Below, in pieces: positions 20,487 to 29,185 of a stretch of DNA of 60,000 bases. The stretch is taken from the NCBI GenBank assembly GCA_009746045.1, contig RPFO01000240.1, forward strand, positions 445,501 through 505,500, given 5' to 3'. The first letter of the stretch is position 1; each line of letters begins with the position of its first letter. The stretch comes from Mesostigma viride. Lineage: Eukaryota > Streptophyta > Mesostigmatophyceae > Mesostigmatales > Mesostigmataceae. Both the position numbers and the translations under genes were made by a program. Below the pieces are notes generated by a model, which saw only the letters and a program-made list of their open reading frames with translations, searched no databases and had not been told where the DNA came from.

Positions 20487-22143
20487 ATGTCAGAGCCTAC
20501 CCCTCCGGCTGAGAGCTCGCTGCCGTCCCCGCCCCCACCGGACCCTGAGCTGTATTTCGAGGCCCTTCCGGGCCGCTGGGTGTCGCGATCAGTTACCCGG
20601 GTGGCGTGTGCAGCCGGCCCTTCAGGCCCAACATGCGGGCTTAGTCAGGGCGGCCCTCTTCGGGGTCACGTGGTATGGTCCTTCCCCTGATGAGCCGCAC
20701 CAGCTTGTCCTGCACGGGTTCGATGATGCCGGACACTGTTTGTTGGGGTGTGGTTCCAGCTGTCCCGCCTTGGGGCAGATAGATGCGGTTCTCCGGTGTT
20801 GCCGTGTGTTCTCCTACCTCTCCACTCCTGTGGGCCGTACCTGCCTACGGGAGGTGTTCCCGTGGCTTCCAGCTGAGGGTGATGCTGAGGTAGACGAGAA
20901 CCCCTGCGACCTTTTACGGGCCGTAGAGTTCATGGAGATAGCTGATCAGTCGGCGGGACTAGCGGTTAGTGGTCCTACCCCTTCGGGCGCCCCAGCCGAG
21001 GTACATTATACTCCAGATTATTCTGCCTCGAGCGCTGCGTCCGCCTCCTCGGCGTCTGTTCCTCCCTCTCCGGTCCCGTCGTCCCCTCGGTCGACCCGGG
21101 ATGTCGCAGTGGAGCCTACCCCTTCGGGTTTGCCTGATCCTCTTTCGGCGACGGTCTCGGCTATGCAGGCTCAGATCCAGTCTTTGACCACGGCGTTTGG
21201 GGCCTTCCTTGCGGCCCAGGCGCAGGTCCCGGCCACGCCGGCTGGATCCGCGCCCCCTACCCCTTCTGTCGCCCCGGCGACTACGGCTTCGCCCGCGCCC
21301 CCGCCTGCGCCCGCGGTCGCTGTGGTTCCGGCGGCTCCTGCGACTCCTGCTGCCTCTGCGCCTGTTACCGCTGTACCTGCGCCTACGCGGGAGTCTCCTG
21401 CCCCTGTTCGCGCCCCCGTCGCTGCTTCCGAGCCTCCCCAGCTCAGGCGCAGACGTCGCGGGGCTTCTTTGGCGATACTAGCGGGCTTCCCAGACTTTGG
21501 GAGGGTGGTCCTCCGCAGAGGATTCCGGTTCCTGACTGGGCCTGGATGGTAGTCAATCTTATGCAGGACTGCCTGTCCCTACGGGCCCCATTTTTAACAT
21601 GTGGCCTGAGGGTGCACCGGCAACGGAGACCGGCGCGCCAGCGTCGTTGGCGGGTCCGTCACGGCCCCTCTGGCTTCGGGTCCGGCGCGACCTCCTGCTG
21701 TACCAGTGCCCTGCGTCGGTGTCGGCTCCTGCCCCTGCGTCCCTGCTCGGCCCTCCCCTTCGGCCTCGCGGTCTTTGGCCGCGGTTGTTCGGTCCACCGG
21801 TCAGGATCCTCGCGCCACCCGCGCTGCCGATTCCCTCAGGGAGTTGTCCCAGGGTGATCGGGACAGGGCTCCTTCTGTGGTGCACGCGACGCCGGAGTCG
21901 CGCGACACGCCCATTCCTGGATGTGGTATGTCCGCACTCGCCTGCCGACAGTGTGACCTGCCGCGCGCCTCTGCTGAGCTTGCCATCTCGCCCATGTCCT
22001 ATGGGTTTTCCCAGGTGTGTCGGGCGCCTCGGGATCGTGGCCTACCCATTGAGACTGATCGGCCTCCTTTCGACATGGTTATTTTAGCTGATCCGGTGTT
22101 CCAGGGTGAGATCCTGGTCCGGCGCGTTGTATCGCTGGGCTAG
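20487..22143 (+). pseudogene. E4 extra downstream ORF, Pro/Ala-rich, degenerate
   Basis: An ATG at 20487 opens a frame that continues into the frame open to 21552 after a shift near 20620, then into a third frame to 22143. The first part (about 150 residues) looks globular, with FDDAGHCLLGCGSSCPALG and LLRAVEFMEIADQ. Then comes a long Ala/Pro/Ser/Val-rich linker with a short amphipathic segment (SAMQAQIQSLTTAFGAFLAAQ). No transmembrane or glycoprotein pattern is seen, so it is not an obvious env. It occupies the same place as the extra ORF of E3, but I see no similarity between them. High GC sets it apart from the pol region. Confidence 0.45.
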
Positions 22144-23130
22144 GCGCCACAACGACTTGGACACCTACGGTGGGTTTCAGTGGGCTTACCCTCCCCTCTG
22201 GGCATTATGGCTTCGGATGCCCTTACGTAGAGTTTCCTGCGGTGCCGGGTGTTACGTACACCACGGTCCTCCAGCCCATCCTTGAGTGGGATGCCCGCGT
22301 CCGGCGCCCCTCCCGGGCCAGGGTCTAGACTCCCGCGGTCACCCTCCTCCTCGGCCAGCGACTACCTAGAGACATTCGGGTCGCGACAGTGTGCGTCGGT
22401 GGCGCTCCCGAGAGGTTCGGCACATCCGGTTGTGGCCGTCCAACGTGGAGCCCCTGGTGGACCTGTTTTTCCCGACGGGTTGCGCCCTCGGATTCGGTAC
22501 CATCGCCTCCTCCTGCGGGCCCTCTGTGATCGCGGTAGAGCCTTTCCTTCGCCTCTTTGCCTGTGGCTTTCTGGACTGGGCCCGTGGCCAGGTCGTTCTT
22601 ACGCAGCATAGGTATTACTGGGCCTTTCTGGGCCTTTTCCTGACGGCGTGTGGGCCGATGTTTTCCTCACCGTAGATAGGCATGACAATGTTGAGGATGT
22701 GGCCACTACCAGGCCTACCTGGAGGTCCTGCTGGCCTCTCGTGGCACTTACCAGACGGATGGCCACTAGATAGAGGGCCTTAGGCCCGACCTGAGGGTGT
22801 TGTCCCTCCGGTATGTAGAGTCGCCCTCATATTCTGGCCAGTTGGTTGGCTGTTCTTGGTCCTTAGCGCTGATGTGTTTACTCTGTGTGTCCTGCCCAGT
22901 GCCGTCCCCCCCGGCCAGGACTCCGTTCCAGGCAGTTAGGGGAACCTACCACCAGGCTTGGTGCTGGCTAACCCTACACCACCCGGCGTGGTGGTGGAGA
23001 CCGTGTGAACTATTGGTGCTTTGTATCTGGGATGGTCTATCGATTGTGTTGGTATGTGCTGGGTGCATTAGGTTTTTCCTACCCCTTTGGTTCCCTCCTC
23101 TCTGCGTAGGGAGAGGGCTCCCTACCTTTT
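22144..23130 (+). other. E4 3' region without recognised genes
   Basis: GC-rich, with only overlapping short frames. Possibly decayed continuation of the extra ORF plus 3' untranslated sequence. The palindromic words CTACCACCAGGC and ACCACCCGGCGTGGTGG appear near 22950-22995. Confidence 0.4.
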
Positions 23131-23143
23131 GTGGGGGGGGAGG
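23131..23143 (+). other. Polypurine tract of E4
   Basis: GTGGGGGGGGAGG directly precedes the 3' LTR start TGTTACG. Confidence 0.85.
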
Positions 23144-23713
23144 TGTTACGTCGCGTAACAATTCGTTGTAGTTACGGACGTAAATTAGGTCCTTGGCCTC
23201 GGTTGTTCCTAGGTTTACGTGTAGTTCTAGTTGGACATGATTGTCCTCGTAACAGTACTGTGGTATATTGGGTGCCTTTGGGCGCCGCGCCGCGTACTTT
23301 ATTAGTGGTCCTTATCCTTTTGTAGAATGTAGTGGACCGGCGTGCATCTGTGCACCTGCTGTGTTTCTGTGTTTCTGCAGGCGAGGGCCAGGTCGGCCCG
23401 AGCCTGTTGGACCGTTGGTGACCATTTATGCACGTTCCACTCCTTGTGTGGTCACTCGGCGTGTGTTAAATGAATTAACACATATTAGCTTGGGTCACGG
23501 CAGTGTAGTTGTGTTTCCTTCCTCTTTTCCTGGAGTAAACGGGTTTGATTAAATGGCCTATGGCATATTACAGTAGTACATATGTAAATGCATTGAGATC
23601 TGGTTCGTCTCGGTCGTCTTTCGCTAGGGGTGCAAATAGAAGTGGCCTTACTAGTCTAGGTAGTATTAGGACAAGTAGAGGTAGAGGTGGCGGCCGAGGC
23701 TTGCGGCGTAACA
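23144..23713 (+). repeat. 3' LTR of E4
   Basis: 570 bp, TG...CA, followed by TSD CTGAC at 23714-23718. Confidence 0.93.
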
Positions 23714-24205
23714 CTGACCCATCCTGAAACTGCACCACCTTCTCAGACCACAAGATGGCAGGATTAGCAGACTCCAACCATGGCATCCCCAGAATCACAT
23801 CAGCAGCAGTGAGTGGAATGACATCTGCTGTGACAGACAAGGTTTGACGTGAGCACACTTGGAAAAGCAGTTGCACGTAGCCAGGTGAGTTACTCTGCCT
23901 ACCATCAGAATATTGGACCTTAACAGGCACAGGGTGGGGGAGCACTGGTAGATGCAGCTCCTGCACCAAGGAAGTGGAAATGTAGTTACTTCCTGCACCT
24001 GAGTCAATCATGAAGAGACATAAAGGCTGAGCCAAAGGGACTGGCACATTCAACAGCCTAGCCTGGAACTTCAAGAGTTGACTGGGAATAGGAGGGCCCA
24101 ATGGGGTGGTGGAATCAGAGGCAGACAAGTTGTTCACAGGACGGACATGCACAGCAGGCAAACCAGTTAACTCCACCGCTGGACGTAGTCCTGGGGGCTC
24201 CACTA
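23714..24205 (-). CDS. E3 aspartic protease (5' part of Pol)
   Basis: Reads leftward in the -1 frame after gag and, across the E4 insertion, into the RT at 13000. Retropepsin active site CLFMIDSGAGSNYIS; second signature DVILGMPWL. At the E4 boundary the frame enters the E4 LTR and would stop there. Expression depends on the frameshift site at 24206-24212. Its job is maturation of Gag and Pol. Confidence 0.87.
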
Positions 24206-25954
24206 GTTTTTTGGCAGCTCAGGAGGGTGATCTGAAGACGAGCTCCCCACTGAAGGCTGCACCTGCTGATCCTCTATGCCGTCGGCCTCCCCTTCTCCCT
24301 CCTCCTCCTCTGCTAGGAGGTGCCACAGGGCGTTGACCATCCGACGCCTGTCTTGCCTGTTGAATCCCTTGGGCTGGAATGGTCCCTTGCCCGAAGCCTG
24401 GAAGTTGGGTCTAAACCCAGGCTGTGCCCTGTGGTCGCTCTGGCTCACCCCAGGAGGGAAGATGGGTGGTCTGGTGAATGGAAGAACCCCCTGAGGACCC
24501 TTGGTGTCGCTTGGGAACTGGTCTCGCTTGGGGCAATCCCGTGCAAAGTATCCCAGCTGGCCACACGTGAAACAGGCTTCTTTGGACTGCTCCATGGCAC
24601 TGAGCTCCTCCATCACAGCGTTCAGCTGGTTCAGGGGCTTCTTAACAGCAGGCACCTGGTTGCCTGCAGCAGGCTCCCACTTGAGGGAAAAGTCAGGGAC
24701 ACGGCACAGCGTGAGGGCATAAGACAGCACAGTATCCCACTTCCACTCGACATAGTCGAAAGGGGAAAAATGCTTGTCAATATCCACCCTGACTTGAGGG
24801 GAGAGTCCATGCAGAAACCTGTGAAGAGCTTCAGAATCAGAGCACTGGGGGATTTTGGCCCTCAGGTTGGTAAACGTCTCTACGTATTGTGGTAGTGTCA
24901 GGCCAGACTGCGTACAGTTGGCCAACGCGTCCCGGTCCAGACGAAGCTGGTCCTGGGGAAGGAGAAAACGTCGAAATGAAAGCATGAGAGATGGCAAATC
25001 CTTGCAAGTATTACCTGCCGAGGATCGTAAAAACTCATCAAACCTGTCGGCTGCACTGTCGCTCATTTGCTGTCGAACCATCTTCTTCTGGATGTCCAGG
25101 GAAAGTCGTTCTTCCGCTCGTTTGCCGTAGTTGGCAAAGTGGATAGCGAACACATCCTGGAATCGAGTAGAGAAATGATCGAAACTGCGGTGGGTTAGAT
25201 TGGTGAGCGACAGCTTGTCTACGGATTCGATTTTTGGAAATGGCGGGGCGGAACCTTGATGCGGTGGTATAGTGACGGTCACGGGGACGTCGCTGGCGGG
25301 GGTGGTGAAGGTGACCGAGGTCGTCTGCGCTGGATCCTGCCTATCGCTATCCTGCGTCTCATTCCTCGTAGTAACTGCGGTACTATTAGGTAAAACCCTT
25401 CCGTCACCCAACCGAGGAGCCTCTCTCCCCAATCCAGCAACCATGTCACGCATGGCCGCCTCCTCCTCCTCAATTCTCTGACGAAGTCTTCCCACATCCT
25501 GTTCCACCTCCTCCACCATCTTTCTATACATCGCTGCGTGTTGTTCATCGTGTAATAATCTGATTTTAGCTGCTGAGAGGCGATCCGCTGCAAGTCTGGT
25601 CCCGTCTCTTCCAGGCGTGGTATTTAGCGGGAAAAGAAATGAAGAAGATGCACTCCGCACAGGACTTGTTCGCGCGCTTGGAATCCTGGGCGACAGTGAC
25701 GCTCCTCGACCCACGCCTGTCAGCGATGGCTCGCCTGGTTGGAGACCAGATGCAACAACGGAAAACTTGGGCCCTATAGACAACGAGGGCCGCCTCACTT
25801 CAGACATAGAAGTACGGTTGAAATCAAGTTGACGCCGTGGAGTATGAGCAGTTGTCTCAGCACCTTCCCTAGCAATGGGTTCCAGAGATGATGACGGATC
25901 TCCCAAACCTTGATTAGTAGGGGGTAAAGGTGATTGTGTCTTCGAACTACTCAT
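24203..25954 (-). CDS. gag: E3 Gag
   Basis: 583 codons from ATG at 25954, about 230 bp from the LTR. N-terminal 130 residues Ser/Pro-rich; about 140-170 a Glu/Arg coiled coil (MVEEVEQDVGRLRQRIEEEE). Residues about 250-440 are the Ty3-type capsid (FDHFSTRFQDVFAIHFANYG, LPQYVETFTNLRAKIPQ), and one CCHC knuckle, CFTCGQLGYFARDC, lies near 470. The C-terminus is Gln/Pro/Gly-rich and acidic and ends at the slippery site. Intact frame. Confidence 0.92.
   Translation of the reverse strand: MSSSKTQSPLPPTNQGLGDPSSSLEPIAREGAETTAHTPRRQLDFNRTSMSEVRRPSLSIGPKFSVVASGLQPGEPSLTGVGRGASLSPRIPSARTSPVRSASSSFLFPLNTTPGRDGTRLAADRLSAAKIRLLHDEQHAAMYRKMVEEVEQDVGRLRQRIEEEEAAMRDMVAGLGREAPRLGDGRVLPNSTAVTTRNETQDSDRQDPAQTTSVTFTTPASDVPVTVTIPPHQGSAPPFPKIESVDKLSLTNLTHRSFDHFSTRFQDVFAIHFANYGKRAEERLSLDIQKKMVRQQMSDSAADRFDEFLRSSAGNTCKDLPSLMLSFRRFLLPQDQLRLDRDALANCTQSGLTLPQYVETFTNLRAKIPQCSDSEALHRFLHGLSPQVRVDIDKHFSPFDYVEWKWDTVLSYALTLCRVPDFSLKWEPAAGNQVPAVKKPLNQLNAVMEELSAMEQSKEACFTCGQLGYFARDCPKRDQFPSDTKGPQGVLPFTRPPIFPPGVSQSDHRAQPGFRPNFQASGKGPFQPKGFNRQDRRRMVNALWHLLAEEEEGEGEADGIEDQQVQPSVGSSSSDHPPELPKN
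24206..24212 (-). promoter_or_regulatory. Canonical -1 ribosomal frameshift heptamer, E3 gag/pol
   Basis: On the minus strand A AAA AAC in the gag frame (codons CCA AAA AAC), followed directly by the gag stop TAG (24203-24205). It matches X XXY YYZ exactly. Slipping back one base gives CTA GTG GAG, the open protease frame. The following GC-rich bases could form a stimulatory stem, not folded here. Confidence 0.8.
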
Positions 25955-26169
25955 ACTTCCACATGGAGTCGCGATCGTCTGCCTAGTAGAGACAACGGTT
26001 ACGGCTGACTTCTAGTGTTACAGAGCAAGACAGTCACATCAGGATGTGTCTCAGTCTGTAACACCATAAGTTTTCCGCAACTCTATGAATCTTCTCGGAT
26101 GACAGACATCTGATCAGCGTTGTACTACCCGGAAGGTTGCGACTTCAAGAGAAACACCAAAGTAGAGAT

Positions 26170-26182
26170 CCTCCGATACCAA
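26170..26182 (-). other. Primer binding site of E3
   Basis: On the minus strand TTGGTATCGGAGG follows the LTR end ACA. TGGTATCGGAGG equals the E5 site, and its first 11 bases match that of the miniature element, all initiator-Met tRNA type. Confidence 0.85.
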
Positions 26183-26961
26183 TGTAACGACTAAAAATGA
26201 TCATCAACATCATCCACAGTCCAATATGAAAGATCTTTTACCTGGGTTGCTTTCCTGAGTCGCAGAACTTCAAGTATCCGAGCAACGTTGAGATGGAAAT
26301 TCCACAGCACGTGATTTAGGGAATCACAACCCCTTGTAGACACAAAGACAAGCTCGTGTATAGACGACCTCTGTGGAACTGAAGGACGTCTATAGCCAAG
26401 GGGCTCTTATGGATGGACAACAAAGACAAGCTTTATTATACCATGGTGAATCAAAACCAACGTAGCAACAATGGCGACCCCACGTCCTTGATATCAACGT
26501 GCTTGTCGAACTTGCTCCAACCTTAGCCTGAAGAGAACCAATCAGAACCATGGAATCCTATACAAGATCTTCGTATCCATCCTAGTCACACAAAACAGAA
26601 CAACACCACACACAGCCTGGCAGAATCTTTCCATGAGATCCTAAATCTGTCGTGAGCACTGAAGTCCCAAAGGAGCATTTAAGACTCAATAGTACCAACT
26701 AACAAACTACAACCCCACGTGGATCAGGCCACGACCAATGAGGGCTCCTATCAGTAGTATCAGCCAACAAACTACAACCCTACGTGGATCAGGCCACGAC
26801 CAATGAGGGTTCCTATCAGTTGGCTGACAAAGTATCAGCTCTAAGTACCGTCGTCTTAGAAACCTCATAACTTTCTCAATACTGATCCAAAAGTCCTCGA
26901 ATAAAAGCCAAACATTCACAAAACAAAGGATGTAACAACAAAGTCATTTTTGCTTGTTACA
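26183..26961 (-). repeat. 5' LTR of E3
   Basis: 779 bp, identical by eye to 6754-7532. Flanked on the right by TSD CCAGC. Confidence 0.93.
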
Positions 26962-27315
26962 CCAGCACAGTAAAAAGGCAGGGGGGTCATCCAAGCACCA
27001 GGGTAAGTCAGACAAGGGGGGGAAGGGGAACCCAGGCAATAAGGCAGGGTCCTCCCAGGGGCCTAGCCAGAAAGGTAAGCCTCATGACTCCACTTTGTAC
27101 TGCACCAGGCGTTCGTGCAAGGGGCATGAAAGGGATGATTGCTGGAAGGGCAAACCCGAACATGGATCTGATGTTGATGTGTGCCCAGGTTGCTGGGAGC
27201 CACGCCACCCGTTACCTGCAGGGGGACGCTGCAACAAGCCCAGGAAGGGAGCCACAGCGGGGCGCCCCTCTAAGCAAGCCAGCACTCAGGACGACTGTAA
27301 GTCTCCTGTACCCTG
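26962..27315 (+). CDS. gag: E0 Gag C-terminal part with two zinc-knuckle-like motifs
   Basis: Continues the frame broken at 6753 (in phase when one CCAGC is removed). A basic Gly/Ser/Lys-rich linker is followed by CTRRSCKGHERDDC and CPGCWEPRHPLPAGGRC, two Cys/His clusters of CxnCxnHxnC type. E2 Gag has a similar pair. They presumably bind RNA. The stop TGA at 27314-27316 is created by the first palindromic element; without it the frame continues at 28203. Confidence 0.75.
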
Positions 27316-28197
27316 AGTTAGGTTAAATAGTGCCGGAACCTTTTGCCCACTGAGGCAAATCGGGCCGGAACACTATTTTGCCCGGAATAACCACTTCCGA
27401 GCACCCAAGTTAATTCGGCCGAATTAACTTGGGTGCTCGGAAGTGGTTATTCCGGGCAAAATAGTGTTCCGGCCCGATTTGCCTCAGTGGGCAAAAGGTT
27501 CCGGCACTATTTAACCTAACTAAAACCTGGCCTCGTGGAGGGGGGACGAAGAGCCCGAGACATCCGCCTGGGCCGCTGAGCACGCAAATAATATTGCGCC
27601 GGAACTGCCTCGGTGAGGATTCGAACCCCTGACCTCCAAGGTGCACAGGTTTTAGTTAGGTTAAATAGTGCCGGAACCTTTTGCCCACTGAGGCAAATCG
27701 GGCCGGAACACTATTTTGCCCGGAATAACCACTTCCGAGCACCCAAGTTAATTCGGCCGAATTAACTTGGGTGCTCGGAAGTGGTTATTCCGGGCAAAAT
27801 AGTGTTCCGGCCCGATTTGCCTCAGTGGGCAAAAGGTTCCGGCACTATTTAACCTAACTAAAACCTGTGCACCTTGGAGGTCAGGGGTTCGAATCCTCAC
27901 CGAGGCAGTTCCGGCGCAATATTATTTGCGTGCTCAGCGGCCCAGGCGGATGTCTCGGGCTCTTCGTCCCCCCTCCACGAGGCCAGGTTTTAGTTAGGTT
28001 AAATAGTGCCGGAACCTTTTGCCCACTGAGGCAAATCGGGCCGGAACACTATTTTGCCCGGAATAACCACTTCCGAGCACCCAAGTTAATTCGGCCGAAT
28101 TAACTTGGGTGCTCGGAAGTGGTTATTCCGGGCAAAATAGTGTTCCGGCCCGATTTGCCTCAGTGGGCAAAAGGTTCCGGCACTATTTAACCTAACT
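27316..28197. mobile_element. Palindromic element A: three 206-bp palindromes, two inverted spacers
   Basis: 882 bp with TSD CCCTG at 27311-27315 and 28198-28202, and ends AGTTAGG...CCTAACT. Architecture: palindrome 27316-27521, spacer 27522-27653 (132 bp), palindrome 27654-27859, spacer 27860-27991 (exact reverse complement of the first), palindrome 27992-28197. Each 206-bp unit is a perfect or nearly perfect palindrome centred on GTTAATTCGGCCGAATTAAC, and the whole element appears self-complementary. The spacers contain GGTTCGAATCC in a tRNA T-arm-like context. Removing the element with one TSD restores the E0 frame. No coding. The ends match the AGTT...AACT LTR ends of E2, so mobilisation by that integrase group is plausible inference. 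Confidence 0.9.
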
Positions 28198-28202
28198 CCC
28201 TG

Positions 28203-28298
28203 GTTTCTTAATGGCCGTGTACCTTCAATCTGCTCTGTGTTGCCTGACAGTGAGGAAGTGGACTGGGACTTGGCTTATGACATGACATTAGCTCAGGT
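28203..28298 (+). CDS. E0 coding fragment between the palindromic elements
   Basis: About 32 codons of open frame with a plausible coding composition (acidic stretch DSEEVDWDLAYDM), in phase with gag on the left and the integrase zinc region on the right once both palindromic elements and one TSD each are removed. It is the linker between nucleocapsid and integrase. Confidence 0.7.
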
Positions 28299-29180
28299 AG
28301 TTAGGTTAAATAGTGCCGGAACCTTTTGCCGCCTGAGGCAAATCGGTCCGTCACACTATTTTGCCCGGAATAACAACTTCCGAGCACCCAAGTTCATTCG
28401 GCCGAATTAACTTGGGTGCTCGGAAGTGGTTATTCCGGGCAAAATAGTGTTCCGGACCGATTTGCCTCAGGCGGCAAAAGGTTCCGGCACTATTTAACCT
28501 AACTAAAACCTGGCCTCGTGGAGGGGGGACGAAGAGCCCGAGACATCCGCCTAGGCCGCTGAGCACGCACCACTAAATGCGCCGGAACTGCCTCAGTGAG
28601 GATTCGAACCCCTGACCTCCAAGGTGCACAGGTTTTAGTTAGGTTAAATAGTGCCGGAACCTTTTGCCGCCTGAGGCAAATCGGTCCGTCACACTATTTT
28701 GCCCGGAATAACCACTTCCGAGCACCCAAGTTAATTCGGCCGAATGAACTTGGGTGCTCGGAAGTGGTTATTCCGGGCAAAATAGTGTGACGGACCGATT
28801 TGCCTCAGGCGGCAAAAGGTTCCGGCACTATTTAACCTAACTAAAACCTGTGCACCTTGGAGGTCAGGGGTTCGAATCCTCACTGAGGCAGTTCCGGCGC
28901 ATTTAGTGGTGCGTGCTCAGCGGCCTAGGCGGATGTCTCGGGCTCTTCGTCCCCCCTCCACGAGGCCAGGTTTTAGTTAGGTTAAATAGTGCCGGAACCT
29001 TTTGCCGCCTGAGGCAAATCGGTCCGGAACACTATTTTGCCCGGAATAACCACTTCCGAGCACCCAAGTTAATTCGGCCGAATGAACTTGGGTGCTCGGA
29101 AGTGGTTATTCCGGGCAAAATAGTGTGACGGACCGATTTGCCTCAGGCGGCAAAAGGTTCCGGCACTATTTAACCTAACT
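28299..29180. mobile_element. Palindromic element B: diverged sister of A
   Basis: Also exactly 882 bp, with TSD CAGGT at 28294-28298 and 29181-29185 and the same 206-132-206-132-206 plan (28299-28504, 28505-28636, 28637-28842, 28843-28974, 28975-29180). It differs from A at fixed sites: CCGCCTGAGG replaces CCCACTGAGG, and the spacer has CACCACTAAATGCG instead of CAAATAATATTGCG. Some palindrome arms are imperfect (for example GTCACAC on one arm against GGAACAC on the other in 28299-28504), which shows real sequence evolution rather than mechanical duplication. B-box-like GGTTCGAATCC is retained. Confidence 0.9.
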
Positions 29181-29185
29181 CAGGT

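Larger units (their letters stand above)
13001..23713 (+). mobile_element. E4: Ty3/gypsy chromovirus-like element nested in E3
   Basis: LTRs 13001-13572 and 23144-23713 (TGTTACG...CGTAACA) with TSD CTGAC at 12996-13000 and 23714-23718. Removing it with one CTGAC rejoins the E3 protease and RT frames exactly. Order: leader, small ORF with an RNase H1-type hybrid-binding domain, gag, protease, RT, RNase H, integrase-chromodomain, and a long downstream region with a degenerate Pro/Ala-rich ORF. Several single-base frame breaks (about 15090, 17995, 18815, 19172, 20620) suggest it is no longer autonomous. Confidence 0.93.
6754..26961 (-). mobile_element. E3: Ty3/gypsy chromovirus-like element, minus strand
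   Basis: 779-bp LTRs at 6754-7532 and 26183-26961 look identical by eye. TSD CCAGC lies at 6749-6753 and 26962-26966. Reading on the minus strand: PBS TTGGTATCGGAGG, gag, a -1 frameshift site, protease, RT, RNase H, integrase with chromodomain, then an extra ORF, a GAGGGGGAGATA polypurine tract and the 3' LTR. E4 interrupts it between protease and RT (13001-23713). Without E4 it is about 9.5 kb. Identical LTRs and long intact frames suggest recent activity. Confidence 0.93.

Noticed and set aside
20437-20690. Separate gene starting at 20437
   Set aside because: Its first 60 residues are Arg/Pro/Cys-rich shadow of the frame starting at ATG 20487; only the later part looks like protein.
27591-27650. 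Functional tRNA gene on the basis of GGTTCGAATCC
   Set aside because: Only a T-arm/acceptor-like 3' portion is present; no A box, D arm or anticodon arm can be drawn.
27410-29128. Repeated small ORFs of 60-80 codons across the palindromic elements
   Set aside because: They read through palindrome and spacer on either strand and simply mirror the symmetry. Nothing suggests translation.
27316-29180. CRISPR-like array (206-bp repeats, 132-bp spacers)
   Set aside because: Repeats are far too long and palindromic, spacers are reverse complements of each other rather than unique, and the host DNA is a eukaryotic retroelement.
27316-29180. Assembly or sequencing fold-back artefact explaining the palindromes
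   Set aside because: Two copies with different TSDs, fixed differences between copies, mismatched arms in copy B and restored coding frames outside all favour real insertions, though read-level confirmation would still help.
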